The notes: a model not told the origin generated them from the sequence alone. Positions 39,423-49,621 are shown, numbered from the stretch's first letter. The stretch: DNA of 64,000 nucleotides from Streptomyces griseoluteus (GCA_000717735.1 JOBE01000050.1:6657-70656), one strand, 5' to 3'. Numbers and translations: made by a program.

Positions 39423-40511
39423 GTGAGCGTGACCATCGACATCACCGGACTGCCGCAGGAGCGCATCGTCTTCTGCCCCTCGCCCCTGGCCGAGCTGGGC
39501 GCCGCCCTGCACGCCCTCGCCGAGCCCGCGCACCACCCCCGGCTCCACGCCTGGACGACCACGACCTCCGCCGCCCTCAAGCCCGAGCTGGCGGACCGGC
39601 TCCACGAGGCCGACTTCATGTGGAACTCCACCCGCTCCGACATCCTGCTGCCCGCGCGGCCCCGGGAGACCCTCGCCGAGGAGCTGGACGACCTCGACCT
39701 CATGGACGACGAGAAGTTCGTCGGCTCCGCCCTGGAGATCTCCTGCAACAGCAAGTACAAGCAGGGCGCCCCCTCTCCGCTCGTCGACGAGCGGATGCGC
39801 CGCCGCGCCCTCGACCTGGCCGCCGCGCGCGGGCCCCGGCAGACCGCGTTCGTGGAGCGGATGCTGGCCGACCCTCCCAGCACGCGCGCGTGGATCCGGC
39901 GGCTCCTGGAGGACTGCGAGGAGGCCTTCTTCGCCGACACCTGGCGCCGGGTCGGCATCCAGCTCGCCGCCGACGCCCGCCACAAGACCGAGCTGATGCG
40001 CCGCAAGGGCCTCGCCGACGCCGTCTCCGCGGCCTCGTCCGCGATGGTCCTGGAGGAGGACGAGCGGGGGTCCCGGATCGTCGTCGACAAGCTGGTCCAG
40101 GGACACACGAGTGCCGAGCGCACCGGTGTGACGTTCCTGCCGACCGCCTTCGGCTGGCCGCACCTCTTCGCGCTCCACGCGCCCGGCTGGCAGCCGGTCG
40201 TCCAGTACCCGGTGCCCGCGGGCGACCTCGGCGGCGCCGCCGCGACCGAGCTGGTCACACTGCGCCTGGAGGCCATCGCCCACCCCATGCGGATGCGGCT
40301 CTGCCGCAGTCTGGCCCGCGGCTCGAACACGACGAGCGAGCTGGCCGACGCGTACAACATCAGCGCTCCCGAGGTCTCCCGCCACCTCGCCGTCATGAAG
40401 AAGGCAGGACTGCTCACCACCCAGCGCCGCGGCCGGTACGTGCTCCACCAGCTCGACGTCTCCGTCGTCGCCCGCCTCGGCAGCGACTTCCTGGAGTCGG
40501 TGCTGCGGTAG
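39423..40511 (+). CDS. DUF5937-family ArsR-type transcriptional regulator
   Basis: 362 residues from a GTG at 39423. A long N-terminal DUF5937 region (TIDITGLPQERIVFCPSPLA onward) of unknown role is joined to a C-terminal ArsR-like winged helix (RLEAIAHPMRMRLCRSLARG, then YNISAPEVSRHLAVMKKAGL and RGRYVLHQL). The enlarged N-terminal domain probably senses a ligand. Two TTGAC-N7-GTCAA palindromes stand just upstream. It does not obviously form an operon with other genes. Confidence 0.88.
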   Translation: MSVTIDITGLPQERIVFCPSPLAELGAALHALAEPAHHPRLHAWTTTTSAALKPELADRLHEADFMWNSTRSDILLPARPRETLAEELDDLDLMDDEKFVGSALEISCNSKYKQGAPSPLVDERMRRRALDLAAARGPRQTAFVERMLADPPSTRAWIRRLLEDCEEAFFADTWRRVGIQLAADARHKTELMRRKGLADAVSAASSAMVLEEDERGSRIVVDKLVQGHTSAERTGVTFLPTAFGWPHLFALHAPGWQPVVQYPVPAGDLGGAAATELVTLRLEAIAHPMRMRLCRSLARGSNTTSELADAYNISAPEVSRHLAVMKKAGLLTTQRRGRYVLHQLDVSVVARLGSDFLESVLR

Positions 40512-40546
40512 CGGGCGAGGCGCGCACGGGGGGGGAAGGGCGGGCC

Positions 40547-41227
40547 CTACACCCCGCCGCCACCCGCGCGGACGAGACCCGACTCGTACGCGAGGACGAC
40601 GACCTGGACGCGGTCGCGCAGGCCCAGCTTGGTCAGGATCCGGCCGACGTGGGTCTTCACCGTCGCCTCCGACAGGACCAGCCGGGCGGCGATCTCGCCG
40701 TTCGACAGGCCCTGCGCGACGAGCATCATCACCTCGCGCTCCCGGTCCGTGAGCCGTGCGAGGGCGCTGTCGACGGCACGGGTCTCCGTGCCCGTCGAGG
40801 GCAGCATGGGCGAGAAGCGGTCGAGCAGCCGGCGGGTGGTCGAGGGCGCCACCACCGCGTCCCCGCTGTGCACCGAGCGGATCGCCCCGAGCAGCTCCGC
40901 CGGGGGCACGTCCTTCAGCATGAAGCCGCTCGCGCCCGCCTTCAGGCCCGAGAACGCGTACTCGTCGAGGTCGAACGTGGTCAGGATCAGCACCTTCGGG
41001 GCGTCCGGCTGCGAACAGATCCGCCGGGTCGTCTCCACCCCGTCGAGCTTGGGCATGCGCACGTCCATGAGGACGACGTCGACCGCCGTCGCGCGCAGCA
41101 CCTCGAGGGCCTCGACCCCGTCGCCCGCCTCCGCCACGACCTCCATGTCCGGCTGGGCGGCCAGCACCATGCGGAAACCGGTACGCAGGAGCACCTGGTC
41201 GTCGACGAGCATCACGCGGATGGACAT
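40547..41227 (-). CDS. NarL/LuxR-family response regulator
   Basis: 226 residues. The receiver domain (MLVDDQVLLRTGFRMVLA; phospho-Asp in VVLMDVRMPKLDG) is followed by a LuxR helix-turn-helix (LTDREREVMMLVAQGLSNGE, EATVKTHVGRILTKLGLRDR). It starts 18 bases after the sensor kinase on the same strand, forming a two-component pair. The regulon is unknown. Confidence 0.94.
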   Translation of the reverse strand: MSIRVMLVDDQVLLRTGFRMVLAAQPDMEVVAEAGDGVEALEVLRATAVDVVLMDVRMPKLDGVETTRRICSQPDAPKVLILTTFDLDEYAFSGLKAGASGFMLKDVPPAELLGAIRSVHSGDAVVAPSTTRRLLDRFSPMLPSTGTETRAVDSALARLTDREREVMMLVAQGLSNGEIAARLVLSEATVKTHVGRILTKLGLRDRVQVVVLAYESGLVRAGGGGV

Positions 41228-41245
41228 CTGATTCCTTCGGGGTCG

Positions 41246-42448
41246 TCAGTGAGCGGGCTTGAGGGGAAGCAGTGCGCTGATGCGGAAGCCGCCGCCGGGA
41301 CGCGGTCCCGCGTCCAGCGTGCCGCCGACCATGCCGACCCGCTCCCGCATGCCGATCAGACCATGGCCCCGGCCGTCGGCGCCCCCGTCCTCGTACATCT
41401 CCTGGGGCGCGCCCCGGCCGTCGTCCTCGACGAGCAGCCCGAGGCCGTCGTCGAAGTAGACCAGCCGGACGGCGGCACCGACGTCGGGACCGCCGTGCTT
41501 GCGGGTGTTGGTGAGGGCCTCCTGCACGATCCGGTACGCGGTGAGCTCGACGCCGCTGGGCAGCGGGCGGGGGCTCCCCTCGATCGCGAAGTCCACGGTG
41601 AGACCGGCGCCGCGCACCTGCTCGACGAGGTCCTCGATCTGCTTCACGTCCGGCTGCGGCACGTACTCCCCGGCCTCCTCGTGCTCACCGGTGCGCAGGA
41701 TGCCGAGGAGTCTGCGCATCTCGGCGAGCGCCTGCCGGCCCGTGGTGGAGATGGTCTCCAGGGCCTGCTTGGCGGTCTCCGGGGAGGAGTCCATGACATA
41801 GGCGGCGCCGTCTGCCTGCACGACCATCACCGACACGTTGTGCGCGACGACGTCGTGCAGCTCACGGGCGATCCTGGCCCGCTCTGCGGCGACCGCGACC
41901 TTGGCCTGGGCCTCGCGCTCCTTTTCCAGGCGGGAGGCCCGCTCCTCCAGCTGCGCGAAGTAGGCGCGGCGGGTGCGGAGCGAGTCGCCGAGGACCCAGG
42001 CGAGCGCGAACGGCACGGTCATGATCACCGTGAAGAAGGCCTTGGCCGCGCCGGACCCGGCTTCCTCCATGGGCCATCTCAGCTGGGAGAGCGTGGAGGC
42101 ACTGAGGCCGCCGGCGAGCGCGAGCCGGGACGCCCAGCGGGGTCCGTCGTGCGCCGCGACGGTGAAGACGATCACGAGCATGGCGAAGTCGGCGATGAAC
42201 GGCATGAGTCCGAAGCCGAGCTGCGCGACCCCGAGACCGACCGCGAGGAGCAGCATCTTCTCGGGGGCGCGTCGCCGCAGGGCCACCACCAGGGAGAAGA
42301 GCGCGGAGACGACGCCGTACCCCACGAGGTTCCCGCTCTCGGGGTCTGACGACCCCACCCACAGCAGAGACAGCCCGAGGAGGACGACGGCCCAGAAGGT
42401 GTCGACGCCCGTCGGGTGTCTGCGGATGAAGTCGTAGAGGCGCTGCAC
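41246..42448 (-). CDS. Sensor histidine kinase of the NarX/HPK7 type
   Basis: 400 residues from a GTG at 42448. About five or six membrane helices fill the first ~150 residues, with little outside sequence, so it probably senses a membrane or intramembrane signal. The HisKA_3 box ([20 protein letters not shown]) and HATPase domain ([30 protein letters not shown]) follow. Partner regulator is the adjacent downstream gene. Confidence 0.93.
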   Translation of the reverse strand: MQRLYDFIRRHPTGVDTFWAVVLLGLSLLWVGSSDPESGNLVGYGVVSALFSLVVALRRRAPEKMLLLAVGLGVAQLGFGLMPFIADFAMLVIVFTVAAHDGPRWASRLALAGGLSASTLSQLRWPMEEAGSGAAKAFFTVIMTVPFALAWVLGDSLRTRRAYFAQLEERASRLEKEREAQAKVAVAAERARIARELHDVVAHNVSVMVVQADGAAYVMDSSPETAKQALETISTTGRQALAEMRRLLGILRTGEHEEAGEYVPQPDVKQIEDLVEQVRGAGLTVDFAIEGSPRPLPSGVELTAYRIVQEALTNTRKHGGPDVGAAVRLVYFDDGLGLLVEDDGRGAPQEMYEDGGADGRGHGLIGMRERVGMVGGTLDAGPRPGGGFRISALLPLKPAH

Positions 42449-42545
42449 GTCACCCAGAGTAAAGAAGAGGGGCAGGTGCCCGGATCAACCGTGGGGTCGA
42501 TCCTTGGCACGGGACCCGTACTCCCCGGGGTGGAGACTGGGGCCC

Positions 42546-43589
42546 GTGACGGATGAGACGTGTCAGTGGCAGGGGTGGCGCCAGGCCACGGAGCGGGCGC
42601 TGTACGGCCCCGGAGGCTTCTATCTGCGCCCCGAGGGGCCCGCGGGGCATTTCCGTACCTCGGTGCACGCCTCGCCGCTCTTCGCGGCGGCCGTGGCGCG
42701 GCTGCTCCGCGAGGTCGCGGAGGATCTGGGAACGGCGGAGGCCGACCTCGTGGACGTCGGCGCGGGCCGCGGTGAGCTGCTCGCGGGGGTGCTCGCCGCG
42801 ACGGAGGGCAGCGGCCTCACCGTCCGGGCGTACGCCGTCGAGCGTGCCGCCCGCCCGGCCGGGCTCGACGACCGCGCCGTCTGGACCGACCGGCCGCCCC
42901 GGGGGGCGCGGGGGCTGCTCTTCGCGAACGAGTGGCTCGACAACGTGCCGGTGGACGTGGCCGAGGCGGACGCGGAGGGCACGGTCCGGTACGTGGAGGT
43001 CCGCGCCGACGGCGCCGAGCGGCTCGGCGCGCCCGTCTCGGGCCCTGACGCGGAGTGGCTGGCCCGCTGGTGGCCGCTGCGGGAACCGGGTGCGCGGGCC
43101 GAGATCGGCCGGCCGCGGGACGAGGCCTGGGCGGCGGCGGTGGCCTCGCTGGCGGCGGGCCGGGCGGTGGCCGTGGACTACGCGCACGTACGGGACTCCC
43201 GGCCGCCCTTCGGCTCCCTGACCGGCTTCCGCGCGGGCCGCGAGGTCCCGCCGGTCCCGGACGGCAGCTGCGACCTGACCGCCCACGTGGCCCTGGACGC
43301 GTGCGCGGACCCGGGCCCGACGGGCGGCCCGGTCGGCGAGGGGCACGCGGGGGCGCCCGGGGCAGCGGGCCCGGGGCTTCCCGCGGCCGAGCTGCTCACC
43401 CAGCGGGAGGCGCTGCGGCGGCTCGGGGTGTCCGGGGAGCGGCCGCCGCTCGCGCTCGCCTCGACCGATCCCGCCGGGTACGTCCGCGCGCTCGCCGCCG
43501 CCGGCGAGGCCGCCGAACTCACCGCCCGCGGCGGTCTCGGCGACTTCCTCTGGCTGACCCAGCGGGTCCCGCCCACCACGGACGGCTGA
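42546..43589 (+). CDS. MidA/NDUFAF7-like SAM-dependent protein methyltransferase
   Basis: 347 residues from a GTG at 42546. The start region ([20 protein letters not shown]) and SAM-binding loop ([20 protein letters not shown]), plus [15 protein letters not shown] and [12 protein letters not shown], match the MidA/NDUFAF7 family. In mitochondria NDUFAF7 dimethylates an arginine of the complex I 49-kDa subunit, the homologue of NuoD. The next gene, 30 bases away, is a NuoD paralogue with that arginine conserved, so this may be an enzyme-substrate pair. The substrate here is inferred. Confidence 0.85.
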   Translation: MTDETCQWQGWRQATERALYGPGGFYLRPEGPAGHFRTSVHASPLFAAAVARLLREVAEDLGTAEADLVDVGAGRGELLAGVLAATEGSGLTVRAYAVERAARPAGLDDRAVWTDRPPRGARGLLFANEWLDNVPVDVAEADAEGTVRYVEVRADGAERLGAPVSGPDAEWLARWWPLREPGARAEIGRPRDEAWAAAVASLAAGRAVAVDYAHVRDSRPPFGSLTGFRAGREVPPVPDGSCDLTAHVALDACADPGPTGGPVGEGHAGAPGAAGPGLPAAELLTQREALRRLGVSGERPPLALASTDPAGYVRALAAAGEAAELTARGGLGDFLWLTQRVPPTTDG

Positions 43590-43619
43590 CCGGTTCCGGG
43601 CGCAGGGGATACTGGCCGC

Positions 43620-44762
43620 ATGACGGAGACGACGGTCGGCATCGGCGGCGCGGCGGAGAGCACCGACATGGTGCTGAACATCGGGCCGCAGCATCCCTCG
43701 ACCCATGGTGTGCTCCGGCTCCGGCTCGTGCTCGACGGCGAGGTCGTCCGCCAGGCCGAGCCGGTGATCGGCTACATGCACCGCGGCGCCGAGAAGCTCT
43801 TCGAGGCACGGGACTACCGGCAGATCATCATGCTGGCCAACCGTCACGACTGGCTGTCCGCCTTCTCCAACGAGCTGGGCGTCGTCATGGCCGTCGAGCG
43901 GATGCTGGGCATGGAGGTCCCGGAGCGCGCGGTGTGGACCCGTACGCTCCTCGCCGAGCTGAACCGGGTCCTCAACCACCTCATGTTCCTCGGTTCGTAC
44001 CCCCTCGAACTGGGCGGCATCACCCCGGTCTTCCACGCCTTCCGGGAGCGCGAGGAGCTCCAGGCGGTGATGGAGGAGGTCTCCGGCGGCCGGATGCACT
44101 ACATGTTCAACCGGGTGGGCGGGCTCAAGGAGGACCTGCCCGCCGGCTGGCTCGGCCGGGCGAGGCAGGCCGTCGCGGACGTCCGCTCGCGGATGGACGT
44201 GTACGACCGGCTGGTCCTCGGCAACGAGATCTTCCGGGGCCGTACGCGCGGGGTCGGCGTCCTGTCCCCGGCCGCGGTCCACGCGTACGGCGTGTCGGGT
44301 CCCATCGCCCGCGCCTCCGGCGTCGACTTCGACCTGCGCCGCGACGAGCCGTACCTCGCCTACGGGGAGCTCCAGGACACCCTGCGGGTCGCCGTGCGCG
44401 AGGAGGGCGACTGCCTGGCCCGGTTCGAGTGCCTGCTCGACCAGACGCACAACTCCCTGGACCTGGCGGACGCCTGTCTGGACCGGATGGCGGAGCTGCA
44501 GCCGGGGCCGATCAACCAGCGGCTGCCGAAGGTGCTCAAGGCGCCGGAGGGCCACACGTACGCGTGGACCGAGAACCCGCTCGGTGTGAACGGCTACTAC
44601 CTGGTGTCCAAGGGCGAGAAGACCCCGTACCGGTTGAAGCTGCGCTCGGCCTCGTTCAACAACATCCAGGCGCTCGTCGAGCTGCTGCCCGGGACGCTCG
44701 TCGCGGACATGGTGGCGATCCTGGGTTCGCTGTTCTTCGTCGTCGGCGACATCGACAAGTAA
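43620..44762 (+). CDS. NuoD-like paralogue outside a nuo operon (NADH dehydrogenase subunit D family)
   Basis: 380 residues. The 49-kDa/NuoD family start is clear ([18 protein letters not shown]), with the HRGxEKL element at Arg55 ([16 protein letters not shown]) and a C-terminal PVIN-like NiFe-hydrogenase fold relic ([20 protein letters not shown] region). No other nuo genes are present. At the position of the quinone-binding tyrosine (DRLDY in typical family members) the sequence reads NRHDW, so the usual quinone chemistry may be lost. It is probably cotranscribed with the MidA-like methyltransferase. Confidence 0.88.
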   Translation: MTETTVGIGGAAESTDMVLNIGPQHPSTHGVLRLRLVLDGEVVRQAEPVIGYMHRGAEKLFEARDYRQIIMLANRHDWLSAFSNELGVVMAVERMLGMEVPERAVWTRTLLAELNRVLNHLMFLGSYPLELGGITPVFHAFREREELQAVMEEVSGGRMHYMFNRVGGLKEDLPAGWLGRARQAVADVRSRMDVYDRLVLGNEIFRGRTRGVGVLSPAAVHAYGVSGPIARASGVDFDLRRDEPYLAYGELQDTLRVAVREEGDCLARFECLLDQTHNSLDLADACLDRMAELQPGPINQRLPKVLKAPEGHTYAWTENPLGVNGYYLVSKGEKTPYRLKLRSASFNNIQALVELLPGTLVADMVAILGSLFFVVGDIDK

Positions 44763-44808
44763 CCGAGCAGCCGAGTGGCGGAGCGGGCGCGTCAGCCCTC
44801 CCGGGGCG

Positions 44809-45948
44809 TCAGGAGTTGACCGCTCCGCGCAGCTCGGCCAGGTCGAGCTGCTCGGTCTCGTCGTGCGCGGTCAGGTCGATGACGTGGCCGACCGCCTGGG
44901 ACGGGGCCGTGACGCCCGGGGCGAGCGGATTGCCCGCGGTACCGCCGGGGGTGACGACCGGGGTGAGGAGCGGGGCGCCGGTCGCCGTCCGGGCCGCCAG
45001 GACCTCTTCGAGGACCTCCTCGCCCACGACGTCGGCGAGATCCGTGTTCTGTACGGCCTCGATGGCCGCCGCCGCCTTCTGCGTACCGAAGAAGTCGAAG
45101 CCGCCCTCGGGGCGCGGGACGGGCCTGCGCGCCGCGTACGGGACGATCGCGGTCGCGGTCGGCACCGCCGGCACCCTCGTGGAGGCGGGCGGGACGGGCG
45201 CGGCCGGCGGGAGCGCCAGGGCGGGGGCGGCCGGACGGGAGTGCTGCTCGGGTCCGGCGGCCGCCGCGTGCTTCCCCTGCGGCTCCTCCGTCTCACGGGC
45301 CCGCTCGGCGAGGTCACGCGCGCGGGCCGCCTCCGCGGTACGGCGGGCCTGCTGTGCGGCGGCGTTGCGCGGGAGGTCGCGCAGCGCCTGGGCGGCGCGG
45401 CGGTAGGCCTCGGGGGTGGGCGTGGAGCCACCGGCCGGCAGCGCCCTGACGGCGCCGGAGGCCGCGTCGGAGCCGGTACCGGCCTCCTTGTCCGTCGTCT
45501 CCAGGGCGAGGACGCGACGGCCTTCGAGGGCGCTGGCCCGCTCGGTCTCGGCGGTGGCGTACCGGCGGAGCAGGTCCGCGTGCTCACCGCGCAGCCCGGC
45601 GAGCTCCACGCGCTTGGCGCGGAGCTTGGCGTCGAGCCGGGAGCGCAGCGCGCGGGACTCCTCCAGGTCGGACTCCAGCTCGGCGAGCCGTTCCTCCGAC
45701 TTCCACTGGTCGGCGGTGCGGGCCCGGTCGAGCTCGGCGACCTTCAGGCCGGCGCCTCGGTCCCAACTGCGCATGAGGACGGCACCGGTGACGGCCGCGA
45801 CCGCCGCCGCCACGGCGAGCAGGCGCACGACCGTCACATCGCCGGGCAGCCAGGCGGCGGCGGCGCACACGACCGCGGCGCCGGCGACCGCGGAAGGCGG
45901 CAGCAGCTTGTGCAGAGGCGGGGAATGGCGGTGGCGTCCACGTGGCAT
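44809..45948 (-). CDS. Membrane-anchored coiled-coil protein, unknown function
   Basis: 379 residues from an ATG at 45948 (MPRGRHRHSPPLHKLLPPSA). Two hydrophobic helices near the N-terminus (AVAGAAVVCAAAAWLPGDV; LLAVAAAVAAVTGAVLM) precede a coiled coil at about 85-150 (RLAELESDLEESRALRSRLD, KRVELAGLRGEHADLLRRYA). A long Ala/Pro-rich region leads to a conserved-looking end (FDFFGTQKAAAAIEAVQNTD, VIDLTAHDETEQLDLAELRG). The layout resembles cell-envelope scaffold proteins, but I do not recognise the family. Confidence 0.78.
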   Translation of the reverse strand: MPRGRHRHSPPLHKLLPPSAVAGAAVVCAAAAWLPGDVTVVRLLAVAAAVAAVTGAVLMRSWDRGAGLKVAELDRARTADQWKSEERLAELESDLEESRALRSRLDAKLRAKRVELAGLRGEHADLLRRYATAETERASALEGRRVLALETTDKEAGTGSDAASGAVRALPAGGSTPTPEAYRRAAQALRDLPRNAAAQQARRTAEAARARDLAERARETEEPQGKHAAAAGPEQHSRPAAPALALPPAAPVPPASTRVPAVPTATAIVPYAARRPVPRPEGGFDFFGTQKAAAAIEAVQNTDLADVVGEEVLEEVLAARTATGAPLLTPVVTPGGTAGNPLAPGVTAPSQAVGHVIDLTAHDETEQLDLAELRGAVNS

Positions 45949-46078
45949 GGCCTGAAATTTACCGTGCGTAGGGGCTGTGTGGGGCGTCGGCCCGGCAATC
46001 TCTTGGCCACTTCTCGCCATCAGAAGTGGAAATCCGTCGTTCCGGTTCCGTTTCGGGCCGACTCCCCTCACGCGTCGC

Positions 46079-47068
46079 CTACTTGTTGAGCAGCCCCTTC
46101 GCCGTCAGGTACTCCTTGGCGACGTCCTCCGGCTTCGCCCGCTCGGCGTCCACCTTGCGGTTGAGTTCGGCGAGATCCGCTGTGGTCAGCGCCTTGGTGA
46201 TCTTGTCGAGGGCGGCGGCTATCTCCGGGGCGCCGGCATCCTTCGCATTGACCACGGGCAGCACGTTGTCGGCGTTCTGCAGGTCCTTGTCGTCCTCCAG
46301 GAAGACAAGGCCGTAACTGTCGATCGTGGCGTCCGTGGTGGTCGTCAGGACGAGCTGGTCCACCCCGTCCTTGACCGCCTGCTTGGCCTGCGGGGTGCCG
46401 ACACCCTTGGGGTCGATCCCGGCCACGTCGATCCCGTACGTCTTCTTCAGGCCCGGCGCGCAGAACGGCCGTACCGCGCATTCGTCACCGGCGGCGATCT
46501 TCACCTTCAGCTTCGCGCGGCCGAGATCGGAAAGCGTCTTCAGCTTGTTCTTCTCGGCGAATTCCTTCGTCACCGCGAACGCGTTCTGATCGACCGCCTC
46601 GCCGAACGCCAGCACCTTCAGACCGCGCGGTGCGGCGAGCTTCCGCAGCGCCTCGACCGTGGCCGCCGCGTCACCGGACGCGACCGGCTTCTCCTCCGGC
46701 GCCTTCGGCCCGTTCACCTTCGCGTTGAGGAATTCCGCGATCGTCGCCGCGTATTCCGGTATGACGTCGATCTCGCCCTTCTCGAGGGAGGGCTCGTACA
46801 GCTCGCGATTCTTCACGGTGGTGATGGACACGGAGTATCCGGCGTCCCGCAGCACCTGCGCGTACAGCTCGGCGAGGACCTTGGCCTCGGTGAAGGCGGC
46901 CGCGCCGACCACCAGCGATCCGGCGCCGGGGAGTCCTGCGCTCCCGGAACCCTTCTCCTTGCCCTGCTCCAGGCTGTCACCGCCGCACGCGGCGAGCGCG
47001 ACGGTCAGCGCCGTCGTACCCAGCACCGCGCCCGCGATACGCGAGACCCTGTTCACGAGATCACCCAT
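46079..47068 (-). CDS. Glycine betaine/osmoprotectant ABC transporter, substrate-binding lipoprotein
   Basis: 329 residues. The signal with lipobox (TTALTVALAACGG) anchors an OpuC/ProX-type periplasmic-binding fold (AFTEAKVLAELYAQVLRDAG, EIDVIPEYAATIAEFLN, CAVRPFCAPGLKKTYGIDV). Together with two permeases upstream on this strand and a divergent ATPase it makes a complete importer for compatible solutes or related quaternary amines. It is 6 bases after the second permease gene. Confidence 0.92.
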   Translation of the reverse strand: MGDLVNRVSRIAGAVLGTTALTVALAACGGDSLEQGKEKGSGSAGLPGAGSLVVGAAAFTEAKVLAELYAQVLRDAGYSVSITTVKNRELYEPSLEKGEIDVIPEYAATIAEFLNAKVNGPKAPEEKPVASGDAAATVEALRKLAAPRGLKVLAFGEAVDQNAFAVTKEFAEKNKLKTLSDLGRAKLKVKIAAGDECAVRPFCAPGLKKTYGIDVAGIDPKGVGTPQAKQAVKDGVDQLVLTTTTDATIDSYGLVFLEDDKDLQNADNVLPVVNAKDAGAPEIAAALDKITKALTTADLAELNRKVDAERAKPEDVAKEYLTAKGLLNK

Positions 47069-47074
47069 TTCCAG

Positions 47075-47818
47075 TCAGCTATTGATCGGTCTTGCACGTC
47101 TCGGTTCCGCACGCTTCGGTCCTGCACGCTTCGGTCCCGCACTCTTCGGTCCCGCACGTCGTCCGATGAGCCGGTCCACGCCCACGAGCACGCCCTCCAC
47201 CAGGAGGGCCAGCAGGGCCACGAGCACGGCGCCCGCGACGACCCGCGCGGTGTCGTACGTGGCGAAGCCGGCCGTGATGATCCGTCCCAGACCGCCCTGG
47301 CCGACCATCGCCGCGACCGTCGCCGTGGCGACCACCTGCACCGCGGCCGAACGCACCCCGCTCATCACCACCGGCCGCGCGAGCGGGAGTTCGACCTGCC
47401 GGAAGAGCTGGCCGCCCGTCATCCCCATGCCCCGCGCGGCCCGCACCGCGGCCCGGTCGACCTCCCGCATCCCCACGTACGCGTTGGTGAGGAGCGGCGG
47501 TATCGCGAACAGCACCAGGGCCACGACGGTCGGCACATAGCCGGCGTTCCGCAGGGGCGACACCATGAACAGGGCGAGGACCGCGAAGACGGGGATCGCC
47601 CGCCCCACGTTCGACACGTTCACCGCGAGCGCCCCGCCCCGGCCGATATGCCCGAGCCACAGCCCCAGCGGCAGCGCCAGCGCCGCCGCGATCAGCAGCG
47701 CCGCCCCGCTCACGTACACGTGCTCGGCGAGCCGCTGCCCGATGCCCTCCTCGCCCGTCCAGTGCGCGCCGGTGGTGAGCCAGCCCCAGGCGTCCGTCAC
47801 GACCACCGTCTCACCCAC
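47075..47818 (-). CDS. Osmoprotectant ABC transporter permease (second)
   Basis: 247 residues from a GTG at 47818, overlapping the first permease by 8 bases. It has five or six membrane helices and the ABC-permease EAA-like loop (VRAARGMGMTGGQLFRQVEL). The C-terminal tail of about 20 residues (GPKSAGPKRAGPKRAEPRRA) is encoded by a 15-base tandem repeat and is unlikely to be functional. Confidence 0.92.
   Translation of the reverse strand: MGETVVVTDAWGWLTTGAHWTGEEGIGQRLAEHVYVSGAALLIAAALALPLGLWLGHIGRGGALAVNVSNVGRAIPVFAVLALFMVSPLRNAGYVPTVVALVLFAIPPLLTNAYVGMREVDRAAVRAARGMGMTGGQLFRQVELPLARPVVMSGVRSAAVQVVATATVAAMVGQGGLGRIITAGFATYDTARVVAGAVLVALLALLVEGVLVGVDRLIGRRAGPKSAGPKRAGPKRAEPRRARPINS
47089..47162 (-). 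repeat. 15-bp tandem repeat in the permease C-terminus
   Basis: Units of the TCGGTCCCGCACGCT type repeat about 4.5 times with few changes. They encode the Pro-Lys/Arg-Arg-Ala repeats at the end of the permease. Copy number probably varies between strains. Confidence 0.75.
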
Positions 47819-48497
47819 CTCCCGGAGCGGTCCGTATCCGGGTCCACGGCGTCAGCAGCCGCTGGAGTCCCAGGAGCAGCAGGTCGGCGGCGACGGCGAG
47901 CAGCACGCACAGCACCGAGGCCGCGAGCATCTGCGCCTTGAAGAAGGTCGGCAGCGCGTCCTCGATGAGGTTGCCGAGGCCGCCGCGGCCGACCACCGAA
48001 CCGACCGTGGTCAGCGCGATCGTGGAGACCGTCGCCATCCGTACGCCTGCCATCAGCACCGGCAGCGCAAGCGGCAGTTCGACCTGCCAGAGCAGCCGCA
48101 GCGAGCCGTACCCCATGCCCCGGGCGGCCTCGCGCGTCTCGGCGGGCACCGCCGCGAGGCCCGCCAGGGTGTTCCGCACGAGGATCGTCAGCGCGTACAG
48201 CACGAGGCCGGTCACCACGAGCGCCGCCGACAGTCCGAAGAAGGGCAGCAGGAGGGAGAACATGGCGAGCGACGGGACCGTGTAGAGCAGGGTGGTCAGG
48301 CCCAGGACCGGTCCCGCGAACCGGGGCCGGGCCCGGACCAGCAGCGCGAGCGGCACCGCGACGGCGAGCGCGATCAGCACGGACACGACCGTGATTCCCA
48401 CATGCTGGAGCGTGGCGTCCGCCAACTCCTCGGCGCGGGTGCGGAGATACTCCCCGCATATCCAGTCGTTCGTGACCAGACAGTTCGGTGCGCTCAT
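47811..48497 (-). CDS. Osmoprotectant ABC transporter permease (first)
   Basis: 228 residues from an ATG at 48497 after GGGAGGG. Membrane helices are typical of OpuCB/ProW-type permeases, with the loop AAVPAETREAARGMGYGSLR contacting the ATPase. The gene is divergent from the ATPase gene at 48650; the 152-base gap should hold both promoters. In-frame upstream starts to 48614 are rejected as non-family sequence. Confidence 0.9.
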   Translation of the reverse strand: MSAPNCLVTNDWICGEYLRTRAEELADATLQHVGITVVSVLIALAVAVPLALLVRARPRFAGPVLGLTTLLYTVPSLAMFSLLLPFFGLSAALVVTGLVLYALTILVRNTLAGLAAVPAETREAARGMGYGSLRLLWQVELPLALPVLMAGVRMATVSTIALTTVGSVVGRGGLGNLIEDALPTFFKAQMLAASVLCVLLAVAADLLLLGLQRLLTPWTRIRTAPGGG

Positions 48498-48649
48498 CCG
48501 TCCCTCCCCCGGGGCCGTCGATGTCGTCGATCTTCCGAACGCGTGTGTGACGACCCTAACCCCCGCCACCGACAATCCCCGAGACCCGCCACAATGCGGC
48601 AACACGCCCTTCACACGCCCCCGGTGTCCAGGGGACAGAATGGGGAACC

Positions 48650-49621
48650 ATGATCCGGTTCGAGCACGTGACCAAGCGGTACGCGGACGGCACCGCCGCC
48701 GTCGACGACCTCTCCTTCGAGGTCGCCGAAGGCGAACTCGTCACCCTGGTAGGCCCGTCCGGCTGCGGCAAGACGACAACGATGATGATGGTGAACCGCC
48801 TCGTCGAGCCGACCTCGGGCCGCGTCCTCGTCGACGGCGAGGACATCTCCGGCGTCGATCCCGTCGCCCTTCGCCGAAAAATCGGCTACGTGATTCAGCA
48901 AGTCGGGCTCTTCCCCCACCGCACCGTGCTCGACAACACCGCGACCGTCCCCTCCCTCCTCGGGTGGAAGAAGGCCGCGGCACGCGCGCGTGCCGCCGAA
49001 CTCCTCGACCTCGTCGGCCTCGACCCGGCCACGTACGGCTCCCGCTACCCCGCCCAGCTCTCCGGCGGCCAGCGTCAGCGCGTCGGCGTCGCCCGGGCCC
49101 TCGCCGCCGACCCGCCCGTCCTCCTCATGGACGAGCCCTTCGGCGCCGTCGACCCCGTCGTCCGCGAGCGCCTGCAGAACGAGTTCCTCGCCCTCCAGGC
49201 CACCGTCCGCAAGACCGTCCTCCTCGTCACCCACGACATCGAGGAGGCCGTCCGCATGGGCGACCGCATGGCCGTCTACGGGCAGGGCCGCATCGAGCAG
49301 TTCGACACCCCCGCCACCGTCCTGGGCTCCCCCGCCACCCCGTACGTCGCGGACTTCGTCGGCAGCGACCGCGGCCTCAAGCGACTCGCCGTCACGCCCG
49401 TCACGGAGGCCGACCTCGACCCCGTACCCCTGGAGAAGACCGGCGGTACGGACGGCGCCCCCGACCCCGTACCCCTCGGAACCTCCCTCAAGGACGCCCT
49501 CGCCGCGCTGCTCCAGCACGACACCGGCCGGCTCACGGTCACCGGAGCCGACGGCCGCCCGCTCGGCGTCCTCACCCCGGCGGGCGTCCACCGCGCCCTG
49601 CGCCGGGCCACCGTGGAGTAG
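48650..49621 (+). CDS. Osmoprotectant ABC transporter ATP-binding protein
   Basis: 323 residues. Walker A (GPSGCGKTTTMMMVNRL), Q-loop (GYVIQQVGLFPHRTV), signature (LSGGQRQRVGVARAL), Walker B (VLLMDEPFGAVD) and the switch His (LLVTHDIEEAVRMG) are all present. A shortened C-terminal regulatory part with CBS-like sequence (RLTVTGADGRPLGVLTP) follows, which in OpuC-type importers senses ionic strength. It is transcribed away from its permeases. Confidence 0.94.
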   Translation: MIRFEHVTKRYADGTAAVDDLSFEVAEGELVTLVGPSGCGKTTTMMMVNRLVEPTSGRVLVDGEDISGVDPVALRRKIGYVIQQVGLFPHRTVLDNTATVPSLLGWKKAAARARAAELLDLVGLDPATYGSRYPAQLSGGQRQRVGVARALAADPPVLLMDEPFGAVDPVVRERLQNEFLALQATVRKTVLLVTHDIEEAVRMGDRMAVYGQGRIEQFDTPATVLGSPATPYVADFVGSDRGLKRLAVTPVTEADLDPVPLEKTGGTDGAPDPVPLGTSLKDALAALLQHDTGRLTVTGADGRPLGVLTPAGVHRALRRATVE

